The notes: a model not told the origin generated them from the sequence alone. DNA of 64,000 nucleotides from Singulisphaera sp045290345 (GCF_045290345.1 NZ_CP155447.1:4898001-4962000); one strand, 5' to 3'. Shown: positions 9,237 to 19,346, counted from the first letter of the stretch. Program-made: numbers and translations.

Positions 9237-10268
9237 TCAGGCGGAAATGTCACGGCCGACCACGACGATGTGCTGGCCTCGAGGAACCTGGGATGCCCAG
9301 GCCTGAGCGAGCAAGACACCGTCGACTCCGGCCACTACCGGCCAGGGATCCATGTCAATATGATCAAAATCGTGCAACAGGCCGACAGTGTCGCCACGAC
9401 GAACGGCCGTCCCGCATTCCACCAACGGTTCATAATGGCCGTCGAAAGGAGCAACGGTGAAACAGTCGCGGTCGACCATTTCCAATGTACGCTGAGTCCC
9501 TGCCTTGTGATAGTCGATCGGCTCGATCTTGCCCCGGAGCTGGCCTTGATGGATCGCCGCCGCAAGCACGCCTTGCTTTCCATAGCGGACACCGTCGACA
9601 TTCACGGCGCGGCCCCAACCCAGCTCGGTCCCGACCGTGATCTTGCCGAGCCGCTCGGCTTCACTCGGGAGCAGGCCGGGCGTGATGTTCTGATAAACCA
9701 TCAGGCAAGGGGTGCCAAACCAGCGGGCGGTTTGTTCGATCTCGGCGGCGAGCGCGGGGTCGTCAACCGGGTGATAGTTGGCGCAGAGGGCGAAACGGGC
9801 CACATCGCCACCGGAGTGAAGGTCGAGCACGGTATGAACGCGGGGCCAGATCGACGACCGGACGAACGCGGCGATCCGGTGGGTGATGCCGGCCAAGGCC
9901 GGAGTAACCCCTGCCCCTTCGACGAACGCTCGGTTCAGGTTAACGCCGTCGTCCCCCTGGCTCTCGCGGGTTCCCGTGCGGAAGGCGGAGGGGTTCAAAA
10001 CGGGGATGATGATAATCCGGCCGCGAACATCCTCGAGCCGGATCTCACGCAACAGGTGCTTGAGGGCGACTGGCCCTTCATACTCATTTCCATGATTGGA
10101 TCCGAAGGCGACGAGGCCGCGATCAGGCTGGGCCTCGGGACCCACCCAGACTGTCAGGGGGAGCAAATGGTCGCCCCAGATGCTGTCGTGTTCCAGGGCG
10201 ACCCAGTAGTCGCGCCGGCCGGGGGAATCGAGGTCGAGTCGGTCGGGGCGAGCCACAATGCGTGTCAT
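9237..10268 (-). CDS. Succinylglutamate desuccinylase / aspartoacylase family zinc hydrolase
   Basis: The 343-residue protein shows the M14-related zinc site: H59-x2-E62 in SNHGNEYEG and H151 in LDLHSGGD, with the NPSAFRTGTRE and GVNLNRAF substrate-pocket segments between them. Characterised relatives (AstE, AspA) hydrolyse N-acyl or amide bonds of small acids. It lies between the DUF1501 gene (51 bp upstream) and the dehydratase gene (45 bp downstream), all on one strand. In this operon it may release an acid moiety from an acylated or amidated substrate before dehydration, which is inference. The C-terminal barrel-like part (about 260-343) resembles the lipoyl-like domain of AstE/AspA proteins. 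Confidence 0.87.
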   Translation of the reverse strand: MTRIVARPDRLDLDSPGRRDYWVALEHDSIWGDHLLPLTVWVGPEAQPDRGLVAFGSNHGNEYEGPVALKHLLREIRLEDVRGRIIIIPVLNPSAFRTGTRESQGDDGVNLNRAFVEGAGVTPALAGITHRIAAFVRSSIWPRVHTVLDLHSGGDVARFALCANYHPVDDPALAAEIEQTARWFGTPCLMVYQNITPGLLPSEAERLGKITVGTELGWGRAVNVDGVRYGKQGVLAAAIHQGQLRGKIEPIDYHKAGTQRTLEMVDRDCFTVAPFDGHYEPLVECGTAVRRGDTVGLLHDFDHIDMDPWPVVAGVDGVLLAQAWASQVPRGQHIVVVGRDISA

Positions 10269-10319
10269 CGGTTCGGTCTTCCCGAGAGATTAAATGAATG
10301 AGGGTGGGTTAGGCTCAGC

Positions 10320-11744
10320 TCAGGCCAGAATCGGGCGTACGACCTGTCCATGAACGTCGGTGAGGCGAAAATCACGGCCGGCGTAACGGTAGGTCAATCG
10401 TTCGTGGTCGAAACCGAGCAGGTGAAGAATGGTGGCGTGGAAATCATGGACGCTGACCGGGTCTTTCACCGCCTTGAACCCGAAGTCATCGGTGGCGCCA
10501 TGGATCGTGCCGCCACGGATCCCACCGCCCGCCATCCAGACGCTGAAACCGTAGTGATTATGATCGCGGCCGAGTGCGGACTTGCCGTTGCCGTCGAGCT
10601 CGACGGTGGGCGTCCGGCCGAATTCGCCGCCCCAGATCACGAGGGTGTCTTCGAGCATGCCTCGCTGTTTCAGGTCCGTCAACAGTGCGGCGATCGGCTG
10701 GTCGATCTCGGCCGCCAGCTTCCGGTGATTCTGCTCGATCTGGGCGTGATGGTCCCAGGGTTGCCCCGCGCCATGCCAGAGCTGGACGTAGCGAACGCCC
10801 CGTTCCAGGAGTCGACGAGCGATCAAGGTCTGACGGCCGTGGACTCCGTTGCCATACGACTCGCGGATATACTTGGGCTCTCGCGCGATATCGAACGCAT
10901 CGGCGGCCTCCATCTGCATGCGGAAGGCCATCTCGAACGACTGAATGCGGGCGTCGAGCCGGGCATCGGCCCGGTGTTCGCGATGTTCGGCATTGAGAGA
11001 ACGCAAGAGATCGAGCTGCCGGCGCTGGACGGCCTGGGTCGCGTGTGGGCTGCGGATATTCTCGATCAGCTTGTCGATTTCGGTATGCTGAGGGTCGATG
11101 AACGTGCCCTGGAAGATTCCCGGGAGGAAACCCGATTGCCAGTTCTCGGAATCCTTGATCGGTAGCCCGCTGGGGCACATCGCCACAAACCCGGGGAGGT
11201 TCTGGTTCTCGGTGCCGAGCCCGTACATCACCCAGGCGCCGACGCTGGGCCGGGAAAGCACCGAATCACCGCAGTTCATGAGCATCAGTGACGGCTCATG
11301 ATTCGGCACCTGGGCGACCATCGAGCGGATGACGGCGATGTCGTCAATGTGCTGCGCCGTCTTGCTGAAGAGCTCGCTGACCTCGATGCCGCTCTCACCA
11401 TACTTCTGAAACTTGAAGGGAGAGGGGAATGCCGCCCCGGTCTTCCGCTCCGTCGCGAGGTGACTCGGCGCCGGCTGCCCTGCGTACTTCAAAAGTGCCG
11501 GCTTGGGGTCGAACGTGTCGACCTGGCTGGGGCCGCCATTGAGGAAGAAGTGGATGACCCGCTTCGCCTTGCCCGGAAAATGGGGCAACTTCGTCGCCAA
11601 GGCATCCCCTGCCCCGCCTTCGAGTGCTGGCCCCGCCGCGTACGCCTTTTGCTCGCTGAACAGGTCGCCCAGGCCGAGCGCGCCCAGGCCGAGCGCAGAG
11701 CGTTGCAACAGGCTTCGGCGGGTCATTCGCGATGGATCTTGCAT
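10320..11744 (-). CDS. DUF1501 protein, Tat-exported
   Basis: The 474-residue protein starts with a twin-arginine leader (MTRRSLLQRSALGLGALGLG), so it should be exported folded. The body carries DUF1501 signatures: HFFLNGGPSQVDTFDPKP near residue 66, a GQPWDHH segment and GGEFGRTPTVE near 375, motifs resembling alkaline-phosphatase or sulfatase-fold metal sites. DUF1501 proteins nearly always follow a PSCyt1/DUF1549/DUF1553 gene, as here (18 bp downstream of it). The reaction is unknown. The linkage to sugar-acid catabolic genes and a transporter is a clue that the pair acts on a periplasmic substrate whose product is then imported. Confidence 0.92.
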   Translation of the reverse strand: MQDPSRMTRRSLLQRSALGLGALGLGDLFSEQKAYAAGPALEGGAGDALATKLPHFPGKAKRVIHFFLNGGPSQVDTFDPKPALLKYAGQPAPSHLATERKTGAAFPSPFKFQKYGESGIEVSELFSKTAQHIDDIAVIRSMVAQVPNHEPSLMLMNCGDSVLSRPSVGAWVMYGLGTENQNLPGFVAMCPSGLPIKDSENWQSGFLPGIFQGTFIDPQHTEIDKLIENIRSPHATQAVQRRQLDLLRSLNAEHREHRADARLDARIQSFEMAFRMQMEAADAFDIAREPKYIRESYGNGVHGRQTLIARRLLERGVRYVQLWHGAGQPWDHHAQIEQNHRKLAAEIDQPIAALLTDLKQRGMLEDTLVIWGGEFGRTPTVELDGNGKSALGRDHNHYGFSVWMAGGGIRGGTIHGATDDFGFKAVKDPVSVHDFHATILHLLGFDHERLTYRYAGRDFRLTDVHGQVVRPILA

Positions 11745-11762
11745 GGCTCAATCCCCATTGGT

Positions 11763-14700
11763 TCAGTCAACGAACATCAATTCGTTCGCCATCAGAAGCA
11801 CCTGGGCCAGTTGCTCCCACGGTTTCAGCTGGCGAGTGGGGGGTCCAGAAAAGTCCTGCACCGAATCCCAGGTCGTGGCCGCGCCCGCGGAGTCGCCCAG
11901 CTCGCGGATCTTGGCGGTCCAGAGATGCTGATCGCTGTTCAGGCCATCGCGAATATCGACAACGAAGTCAATCGTATCACCAGGCTCAACGGCGATCGAG
12001 TCGGCGTTGAAATCGACTCGGGTGTTGTGGACGGGGGCCGACTTGAGAACCCCTTGGCGGCTGGAAACAAGCCAACCGCGAACGCCGTCACCGGTGGCCT
12101 CCGCGTGTGTGAGAGTCGACTGGACGGCCACCTTCCCGCGATTCGAGGCGGTCCAGCGACGAATCGCAGCGCGTTTGAGATCGTCGCCCGGATGCCCCCC
12201 CTGGGCCGTGAGCTGCACCCAACCGAGCTTGGCGTCGGGCCATTGCGGACCGCCGCTCCATGCGGCCCCGTTGAAATGGGGCAACCGTTGAAAAGTACCA
12301 AGAGCGGGCCCCGACATCGGGTCCACCGCGCCGTAGCCGTATTGCCAGGCCAGGGTCTCGGGGGGAACGACCGGAGCCGATTCATTGATGGGTGCGGCGA
12401 GAAATGCGTGAGCCGCCCGTCGCTGAGAGTCGGTCGGATTCCGCTGATAGATCGCACGGAAGAGTCGACCAATCGCGGCGTCGGGATCGTCGGTAGGAAG
12501 CTGGTCCGCCAGAATCCGGGCACGGTCGGCGAGGAACGGGTGGTTCATCGCGAACAAAGCCTGCTGAGGGACGGTCGTTTCGCTCCGCGTCGGGATATGG
12601 AGGTCGGGATTGGCGAAGTCAAAGACGCGGAAGACGCTAGGAAGGTACTGGCGGTCCACCAAGCCATAAAGGGATCGACGGACGTTAGTTCCCGTGCCAG
12701 GAAAGAGGTTCGTGGAACGACCGCCGAGGCGATGGTCGAGTTCTCCGGTCACGCTGAGGAAAGTGTCGCGAGCTTCCTCGAAAGTCAGGCGGCGGGGGTT
12801 CATCCGCCAGAGTAACCGATTCTCGGGGTCAATCTTGAGGGCCAGGTCGTGGGTCGCGGCGTCCGCCGGACTTCCGGATTGCTGTTGGTAGGCGGCCGAG
12901 AGCAAGATGAGCCGGTGGATCGCCTTGGTACTCCAGCCCTCACTCATCAAACGACGAGCGAGCCAGTCGAGCAACTCGGGATGACTCGGCACCTCGGCCC
13001 GAATACCGAAGTCGCTAGGCGTGCGGACGAGCCCGGCGCCAAAGTGGTGCATCCAGATTCGGTTGACCCAGACCCGTGGCGTCAGTGGATTGGTTGGATC
13101 GACAATCGCGCGGGCCAGCTCCAGACGTCCGCTCCCCTGTTTGAACGGCTTCCGATCAGGGCCGGCGATCACCAGTAAGAACTGGCGAGGCACCTCGTCG
13201 CCTCGATTCGCCGCGCTCCCACGTTTGAAGATCCGCGGTTCGCGAAGTTCCGCGCGATCAACAACCGCCACCGCATGCGGCGGAGCCAGGGGCGACTGAA
13301 TGAGCCACCGATCCACCTCTCCCTGCAGGGTCCACAACTTGACAACGGTCCCCGTGTCATAGAACCACTCGGTCGTCACAACGGGCTCGTCAGGCACCTG
13401 ACAAGGGGATCGGTCCGCATAGAGGACCTGCCGCAACGCCTCGTCGTCCGGGTCGGGCAAGACCGGGGGAGCGGCCTGGTCCCTCGAGCCGGCAGGCTTC
13501 TGCAACTCCTGCCAGCGACGATCGACCACGTTGAAGAGCTTAAAATAACGGTCGGCGACGTCCTGGATGGTCGCCGGCGGAGTGGCAAACGCATCCGCAA
13601 CCCTTCGATTCAAGGGAGGCGCATCGGCCCGAAGCAATTCTTGGGAGACAATCGGAGCCTTGGAGGCAAACTCGGCATCAGTCAACGCTGCAAACCGCCG
13701 CCAAGGGCGAAAAATCGGGTCATCGACCTTCGCGGCGTTGGCGAGATATGCCTGCCAGCGTCGCGCGAAGCCCGGAATCAGATCCCCCGTGCCGAGGATT
13801 GTCGAAAAGTCTTCCTGGGGAATCTGCGAGAGATCACGCTGCACCAGCAGGTAGGCCGCCAACCGCTCGCGAACCCGCTTCGACGCCTCGGCACGGCTCT
13901 CCGCCAGGCCTTTGCGCTGATTCTCACGACGCACCTCGAGTTCCTTCTCAAAGGCCCGATAGGCATCGTCCCGTGAGGCCGGCTCGGCGATCGGCACCAG
14001 GCTTTCGGTACAGTTCTGGAAGACTCCGTAGAGCGAGTAGTAATCGGCGGTCGGGATCGGGTCATACTTGTGGTCATGACAGCGTGCGCAGGCGACCGTC
14101 ATCCCCATCGTGCCGCGGGTGAGGACGTCGATCCGATCGTCGATGATGTCGTGGGTCACTCCCAGGAAGCGACGGCCGACGGTCAAGAAACCCATCGCCG
14201 CCAGCGCGGAGCGATCGTCGGGCTCGGCCTGGTCGGCCGCGATCTGATTGAGGAGGAATCGGTCGTAGGGAAGGTCCGTGTTAAACGCCTTGACGACCCA
14301 GTCCCGATAGGCTGGGGCCTGCACGAGGAAGCGCTCTTCCCGCCCGTAGACGTAGCCCTTGGTGTCCGCATACCGCGCTACGTCCAGCCAGTGCCGAGCC
14401 CATTGCTCACCGTAGTGGTCCGAGGCGAGGAGCCGATCGACGAGCTTCACATAGGCGTTGGGGTCGGTATCCGTGACGAAGGCATCCACTTCCGCGGGCG
14501 TCGGCGGCAAGCCGGTCAGGTCGTAGCTGACCCGCCGGATGAGGGTATACCGATCGGCCGGAGGCGACGGAGCCAGCCCCTTGGCCTCGAGCCCCGCTTT
14601 CACAAAGGCATCGATCGGGGTACGGCCCCAGGCGTCCTGAAGCTTGGGCGGCTGGGGGTCGGCGATCGGCTGAAACGCCCAATGGCGTGCCCAGGCCGCT

Positions 14701-15110
14701 TTCCGAGCATCGACGACGGGCGTCTTGTCGGCGGGCCAAGGGGCCCCCGCGGCGACCCAACGCTCCAGAGCGGCGATCTGTTCAGGGGCCAACTTCTTGC
14801 CGGGAGGCATCTTCAAGTCGCCATCCTGCCGCACCGCTTCGATGAGCAGACTCTCGTCGGGGCGACCAGCGACGACCGAGGGGCCCGAATCACCCCCCTC
14901 CATGAGGAACTGGCGCGAGTCAAGCCGCAGCCCTGCCTTCTGCTTGTCAGCGCCATGGCACTTCAGGCAGCTTTCGATCAATAACGGGCGGACCTCTTTC
15001 TCGAACGCCTCGAGGTCCGCCGTCGGTTGGGCCAACAGAATGACCTGAAGCGAGACGACGAAGGTCGCCGCCAAACACACGATTCTGAGTCGAAGCCGGG
15101 CATCAGGCAT
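11763..15110 (-). CDS. PSCyt1-DUF1549-DUF1553 secreted protein
   Basis: I place the start at the ATG at 15110, giving 1115 residues beginning with a clear signal peptide; an in-frame extension to 15329 would run through the regulatory palindromes and is rejected. After the leader comes a cytochrome-like PSCyt1 module with LIESCLKCHG and the MPPGKKL ligand loop, then DUF1549 with a second heme-like motif CARCHDHKYDP, and a C-terminal DUF1553 region (SGRLELARAIVDP, WVNRIWMHHFG). The family is a planctomycete-specific exported, probably heme-binding protein of unknown activity, co-occurring with DUF1501. It is the first gene of the GntR-linked operon. Confidence 0.93.
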   Translation of the reverse strand: MPDARLRLRIVCLAATFVVSLQVILLAQPTADLEAFEKEVRPLLIESCLKCHGADKQKAGLRLDSRQFLMEGGDSGPSVVAGRPDESLLIEAVRQDGDLKMPPGKKLAPEQIAALERWVAAGAPWPADKTPVVDARKAAWARHWAFQPIADPQPPKLQDAWGRTPIDAFVKAGLEAKGLAPSPPADRYTLIRRVSYDLTGLPPTPAEVDAFVTDTDPNAYVKLVDRLLASDHYGEQWARHWLDVARYADTKGYVYGREERFLVQAPAYRDWVVKAFNTDLPYDRFLLNQIAADQAEPDDRSALAAMGFLTVGRRFLGVTHDIIDDRIDVLTRGTMGMTVACARCHDHKYDPIPTADYYSLYGVFQNCTESLVPIAEPASRDDAYRAFEKELEVRRENQRKGLAESRAEASKRVRERLAAYLLVQRDLSQIPQEDFSTILGTGDLIPGFARRWQAYLANAAKVDDPIFRPWRRFAALTDAEFASKAPIVSQELLRADAPPLNRRVADAFATPPATIQDVADRYFKLFNVVDRRWQELQKPAGSRDQAAPPVLPDPDDEALRQVLYADRSPCQVPDEPVVTTEWFYDTGTVVKLWTLQGEVDRWLIQSPLAPPHAVAVVDRAELREPRIFKRGSAANRGDEVPRQFLLVIAGPDRKPFKQGSGRLELARAIVDPTNPLTPRVWVNRIWMHHFGAGLVRTPSDFGIRAEVPSHPELLDWLARRLMSEGWSTKAIHRLILLSAAYQQQSGSPADAATHDLALKIDPENRLLWRMNPRRLTFEEARDTFLSVTGELDHRLGGRSTNLFPGTGTNVRRSLYGLVDRQYLPSVFRVFDFANPDLHIPTRSETTVPQQALFAMNHPFLADRARILADQLPTDDPDAAIGRLFRAIYQRNPTDSQRRAAHAFLAAPINESAPVVPPETLAWQYGYGAVDPMSGPALGTFQRLPHFNGAAWSGGPQWPDAKLGWVQLTAQGGHPGDDLKRAAIRRWTASNRGKVAVQSTLTHAEATGDGVRGWLVSSRQGVLKSAPVHNTRVDFNADSIAVEPGDTIDFVVDIRDGLNSDQHLWTAKIRELGDSAGAATTWDSVQDFSGPPTRQLKPWEQLAQVLLMANELMFVD

Positions 15111-15207
15111 GGTGTAGCTCGCTCGAACGCCTGGGGGTCGGGGGGCGAGTCGATCGCATCTTTTTTTCGAGAAGAGCGTCGAGGCAAGTCGAGGCTGTCG
15201 TCGGGAA

Positions 15208-15242
15208 GACTGTAGACAACCCAAACAAGATTGTCGACAATC
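15208..15242. promoter_or_regulatory. Operator pair 1 (two palindromes 21 bp apart)
   Basis: GACTGTAGACAACC at 15208-15221 and the perfect palindrome GATTGTCGACAATC at 15229-15242 sit 98-132 bp upstream of the PSCyt1 gene start. The TTGTnGACAA core fits operators of FadR/FCD-type GntR regulators, and such a regulator is encoded divergently. Confidence 0.75.
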
Positions 15243-15310
15243 AATCCGCCACTTTCCAAAAGATTCGCGATTCATCACGCCTTTTGAGCTGAAAAAGCCG
15301 TCTCGCAAAA

Positions 15311-15345
15311 GATTGTAGACAATCAGCATTTGATTGACGACAATA
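15311..15345. promoter_or_regulatory. Operator pair 2 (two palindromes 21 bp apart)
   Basis: GATTGTAGACAATC at 15311-15324 is followed by the weaker site GATTGACGACAATA at 15332-15345. The start-to-start distance is 21 bp, as in the other two pairs, and the pair lies 103 bp from pair 1. Confidence 0.75.
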
Positions 15346-15411
15346 ATCTCTACGCATCATTCCTCAACCGCCCCCAAAAATAATCCGCGAATAAGGAATT
15401 TTTTTCAGAAA

Positions 15412-15446
15412 GATTGTAGACAATCAGGTTGCGGTTGGTGACAATC
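15412..15446. promoter_or_regulatory. Operator pair 3 (two palindromes 21 bp apart)
   Basis: GATTGTAGACAATC at 15412-15425 is followed by the degenerate site GGTTGGTGACAATC (11 of 14 matches) at 15433-15446, again at 21 bp. The pair lies 101 bp from pair 2 and about 150 bp upstream of the GntR gene, placing it to control that gene as well. Confidence 0.72.
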
Positions 15447-15598
15447 AGCCGGCACGACCCGCGATGTGCGTATACTCCATTTTCTGATCTGTTCGACGAA
15501 TTGATACGGCTTCCCATTGATGTCTTCACGGATTCGCCTCGGCGTTTTCGGCGTGTGGCGCCATGGCAATGATTTTGGCCCTTTGAGATCCAACGTCC

Positions 15599-16225
15599 AT
15601 GGCAGCGACTGAAGAAGCAGCCGATTCTTCTGGATCAAGCCGAATTGCCAATCAATTGCGTGAAGAGATTCTCTCGGGTCGGCTTGAAGTTGGCTCGAGG
15701 CTGACCGAGGCCGAGCTCTCGAAGCGGTTTGGCGTCGGACGGGGCCTGGTTCGCGAGGCCGTTCAGACGCTCTCTCTGCAAGGCCTCCTGGTAAGTCGAC
15801 CCAATCGAGGCGCGATCGTGGCGCCAGAAGCCCCTCGCGAGATTCGGAGTCTCATTGTCCCGATCCGGCGCACCCTCGAAGTCTACGCATTACAACTGAC
15901 CTTCGACGAATTGCACGAGGAAGATTTCGCTCTCTGGGAAGAAATCCTCCAACGCATGCAGGAAGCCTGCGAACGCCGTGATTTCCACGCGATCGCCGAG
16001 GCTGACATCGCCTTCCACCGGGTGTTAGTCAAGCGGGCCGGACAGCCCGACCTCATCCTCATCTGGGAGACCTTGGTTGGCCGCATCCGCTTCCATTTCC
16101 GTCGTACTCAGCGGCGTTACGAGAATGCCATGGAGATCTACGAGGAGCACCGCGCCATCCTGGAATCGTTCCGCGGCCGAGATCTGATCAGTGCGACGCG
16201 ATTGCTCAAGGAAAAAATCGCCTAA
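15599..16225 (+). CDS. GntR-family transcriptional regulator, FCD type
   Basis: The 208-residue protein has an N-terminal winged helix-turn-helix (IANQLREEILSGRLEVGSRL, then LSKRFGVGRGLVREAVQTL, about 15-75). An all-helical FCD effector domain follows (about 80-205), with the metal/ligand positions D and H in EADIAFHRVLV and a later His in YEEHRAIL. FCD regulators typically bind organic acids and repress the genes that degrade them. The gene diverges from the operon at 6625-15110 and the intervening region carries three operator pairs. It is therefore the probable local regulator, responding to the operon's substrate or intermediate. Confidence 0.92.
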   Translation: MAATEEAADSSGSSRIANQLREEILSGRLEVGSRLTEAELSKRFGVGRGLVREAVQTLSLQGLLVSRPNRGAIVAPEAPREIRSLIVPIRRTLEVYALQLTFDELHEEDFALWEEILQRMQEACERRDFHAIAEADIAFHRVLVKRAGQPDLILIWETLVGRIRFHFRRTQRRYENAMEIYEEHRAILESFRGRDLISATRLLKEKIA

Positions 16226-16463
16226 CTTGCGATCGGCAAAAGGCCATTGTCACCTGGACCCAACCTGGCTGGCCAGCGTATTTCCTGATCGACAACATAG
16301 CTTGATCCTTATTTCATTGCAGGTTTATTCGTTGGTCAAGTTGCTCGAAACGGCAGTTGAAGAAGGCTAATTCGTCCGCGTCCACCTCTCCGGAGCAGAG
16401 AGGTCTGGCCGTTTGACCTCCGGCTTGCGTCAATCTTCATCCCTTATGAAGGAGAGTTCGCTC

Positions 16464-17453
<990 letters not shown>

Positions 17454-17502
17454 TCGTATCGACGCCCTGATCTGTTAGACCAAGGCCCTCCCTCCCCAGG
17501 AT

Positions 17503-17536
17503 CCGCCATGTCGAGCCCGAAGAGCCGACATGGCGG
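17503..17536. other. Intergenic hairpin between DUF1559 and lipoprotein genes
   Basis: CCGCCATGTCG at 17503-17513 pairs perfectly with CGACATGGCGG at 17526-17536 across a 12-base loop. No T-run follows, so it is not a standard Rho-independent terminator. It could attenuate readthrough or protect the upstream mRNA. Confidence 0.6.
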
Positions 17537-17571
17537 CACTCCCTATCCAAGATTCATCGACGGGAGATTTC

Positions 17572-18138
17572 ATGTTCGCTCAAAAATTTACAGCATGCAT
17601 TTGCATCGCGATCCTCACGGCCATCGCCGGCTGCGGCTCGAGCAATGGACTTCATCTCGCCAAGGTCCGCGGTAAAATCACGTTCAAGGGCGAACCACTC
17701 CAGTATGGCACGATCATGTTCGAGCCCGACAACTCGCGTGGCACGAACGGACCATCGGCCGTCGGCCCGATTACAAAAGATGGCTCATTCGTCATGTCGA
17801 CCGAAGAATCGGGGGACGGAGCCATCGTCGGTCTGCATCGAGTCGCGGTGGTTGGCCTTGATCCGATTCCAGAGGCTCAGCAGAAGGCGATGCCTGATCC
17901 GGTGTCAGCCCCTCGGGAATATATGATGGCCAAATCCCAGGCTGATACCCGCCTGTTGACCCCGAAGAAAAATGATGTCCCGACTTTTACCGACAAGAGC
18001 GGCAAGGTCTTTCGGATCATCGTCCCGGCCAACCTCGGCAATCCCAATACATCGAACATCAAAGCAAGCGTGGCCCGCGGCTCGAACACGGTGAACATCG
18101 CCATCAATGAAGATGGGACGGCGGAGATCTCTCACTAA
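17572..18138 (+). CDS. Small lipoprotein of the planctomycete DUF1559-linked type
   Basis: A GGGAGA ribosome site supports the ATG at 17572 and a 188-residue product. The leader ends in AIAGC, a lipobox, so lipid modification and outer-surface anchoring are expected. The body (VRGKITFKGEPLQYGTIMF, then TKDGSFVMST) looks like a transthyretin/carboxypeptidase-regulatory beta-sandwich, with an insertion around residues 105-150. Such lipoproteins often follow DUF1559 genes in planctomycetes, suggesting a shared surface structure. No enzymatic motif is present. Confidence 0.82.
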   Translation: MFAQKFTACICIAILTAIAGCGSSNGLHLAKVRGKITFKGEPLQYGTIMFEPDNSRGTNGPSAVGPITKDGSFVMSTEESGDGAIVGLHRVAVVGLDPIPEAQQKAMPDPVSAPREYMMAKSQADTRLLTPKKNDVPTFTDKSGKVFRIIVPANLGNPNTSNIKASVARGSNTVNIAINEDGTAEISH

Positions 18139-18228
18139 CACTGAGCCCACGCGGTCGGGTGCGGGATGGGAAGTCGGCGAGCGGATCGCAGCCGGTTCCC
18201 GCCCCTCTCGCCAGCACGGAATTTCACA

Positions 18229-18299
18229 ATGGGCCGTGCCCAGCCTACAAAACAAGAGCGGATTCATCCGTCCTGATTTGTAGGCTGGGCACGGCCCAT
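18229..18299. repeat. Large perfect palindrome, 23-bp arms
   Basis: Arms at 18229-18251 and 18277-18299 are exact reverse complements (core GGGCCGTGCCCAGCCTAC) around a 25-base loop. The right arm matches 19 of 21 bases at 711-731. It lies between the convergent lipoprotein and ROK kinase genes, where it could stop transcription from both sides. The shared sequence with 711-731 points to a dispersed repeat rather than a simple terminator. Confidence 0.75.
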
Positions 18300-18355
18300 C
18301 CGCTTCCATTCCGCGAGAACAAAGGGAGGTACAGGATGACTTGTCCCCCCTTCAC

Positions 18356-19346
18356 TCAAAGGGCAGACACCCCTTGGTGCATGAGCCGTGCGCATCCTGC
18401 CGCGCCGATGTAGCCGGCGTCACCGCCCAGGGCGGCGTACTCGATCACGATCGAGGCGGCCGGAATCGGAAATGCGAGCGATTGGATATCACCGCGGATA
18501 TCATTCAAGAGGGTCGTCCCCGCGGCGATCATTCCCCCACCGAAAAGAATCATGTCGGGGTCGATCGTATTCATCAGGTTCACGGCGCCGACGGCGAGAT
18601 ACCGGGCCGTCTCGCGCATCAGGCGACGGGCAAGCGAGTCTCCGGCCTCGGCCGCCTCGGCGATCGCCCGACTCGTCAGCATGCCCTTGGCCCGTGCCTC
18701 GTGCAATCGTGACGAGATCCCTTCATCCAGGGCCTCGGCGGCACGCTTGACGAGAGCCGTGGCCGAGGCGTAGGCCTCGAGGTGACCGTACGCGCCGCAG
18801 GAACACTGGCGGGCGTTTTCCATCTGAATGATCAGATGTCCACACTCCGCCCCGTTGCTATGACGACCGACGATGATCCGCCCATGATCGATGATCCCGC
18901 AGCCAATCCCGGTGCCCAGCGTAAACAGCCCAAGGCTTTTGGCATCGCGTCCGGCGCCGGCCCAATATTCGCCGTAGGCCGCGGCGTTGGCATCGTTCTG
19001 AAGAACAGTCGGCTTGCCGAGTAGGTCGGACAGTCGTTGGCGGATCGGCAGGTTATCCCAACCCGGCAGGTTGGGAGGATCGAAGATATCCCCCCTCGAT
19101 GTCCATGGTGCCGGGTGAGCCAAGTCCGACCGCCTCGATCTCCTTCCAGTCGAGACCAGAGGCTTTGACGGCCCGACGTGCCGCCTCGGCCAGCGTCTCT
19201 AGGCCCACGTCGGGGCCCAGCTTCGCTTGAGTCTTCATACTGACCGAGGAGCAGGACTGGCCGGCGTCATCGACAACACCGCTCTTGATATTCGTGCCCC
19301 CAAGATCGATTCCGAGATAGTACGGAGGGCGGCGGGCGGCGCTCAT
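18356..19346 (-). pseudogene. ROK-family glucokinase-like gene, frameshifted
   Basis: The first 84 or so codons from 19346 encode the ROK ATP-binding start (YYLGIDLGGTNIKSGVVD) and GLGSPGTMDIEG, then drift into nonsense and stop. The remainder continues in another frame from about 19090 with DIFDPPNLPGWDN, NDANAAAYGEYWAGAG, the zinc-type motif CSCGAYGHLEAYAS (last Cys replaced by His) and the C-terminal glucokinase region to 18356. The break sits at a run of six Cs, 19090-19095. It is either a real homopolymer frameshift or a sequencing error. An intact product would phosphorylate glucose or a related hexose. Confidence 0.8.

Noticed and set aside
15111..15329. Extended start of the PSCyt1 protein at 15329
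   Set aside because: The extension runs through two operator pairs and puts the signal peptide 75 residues inside the protein.
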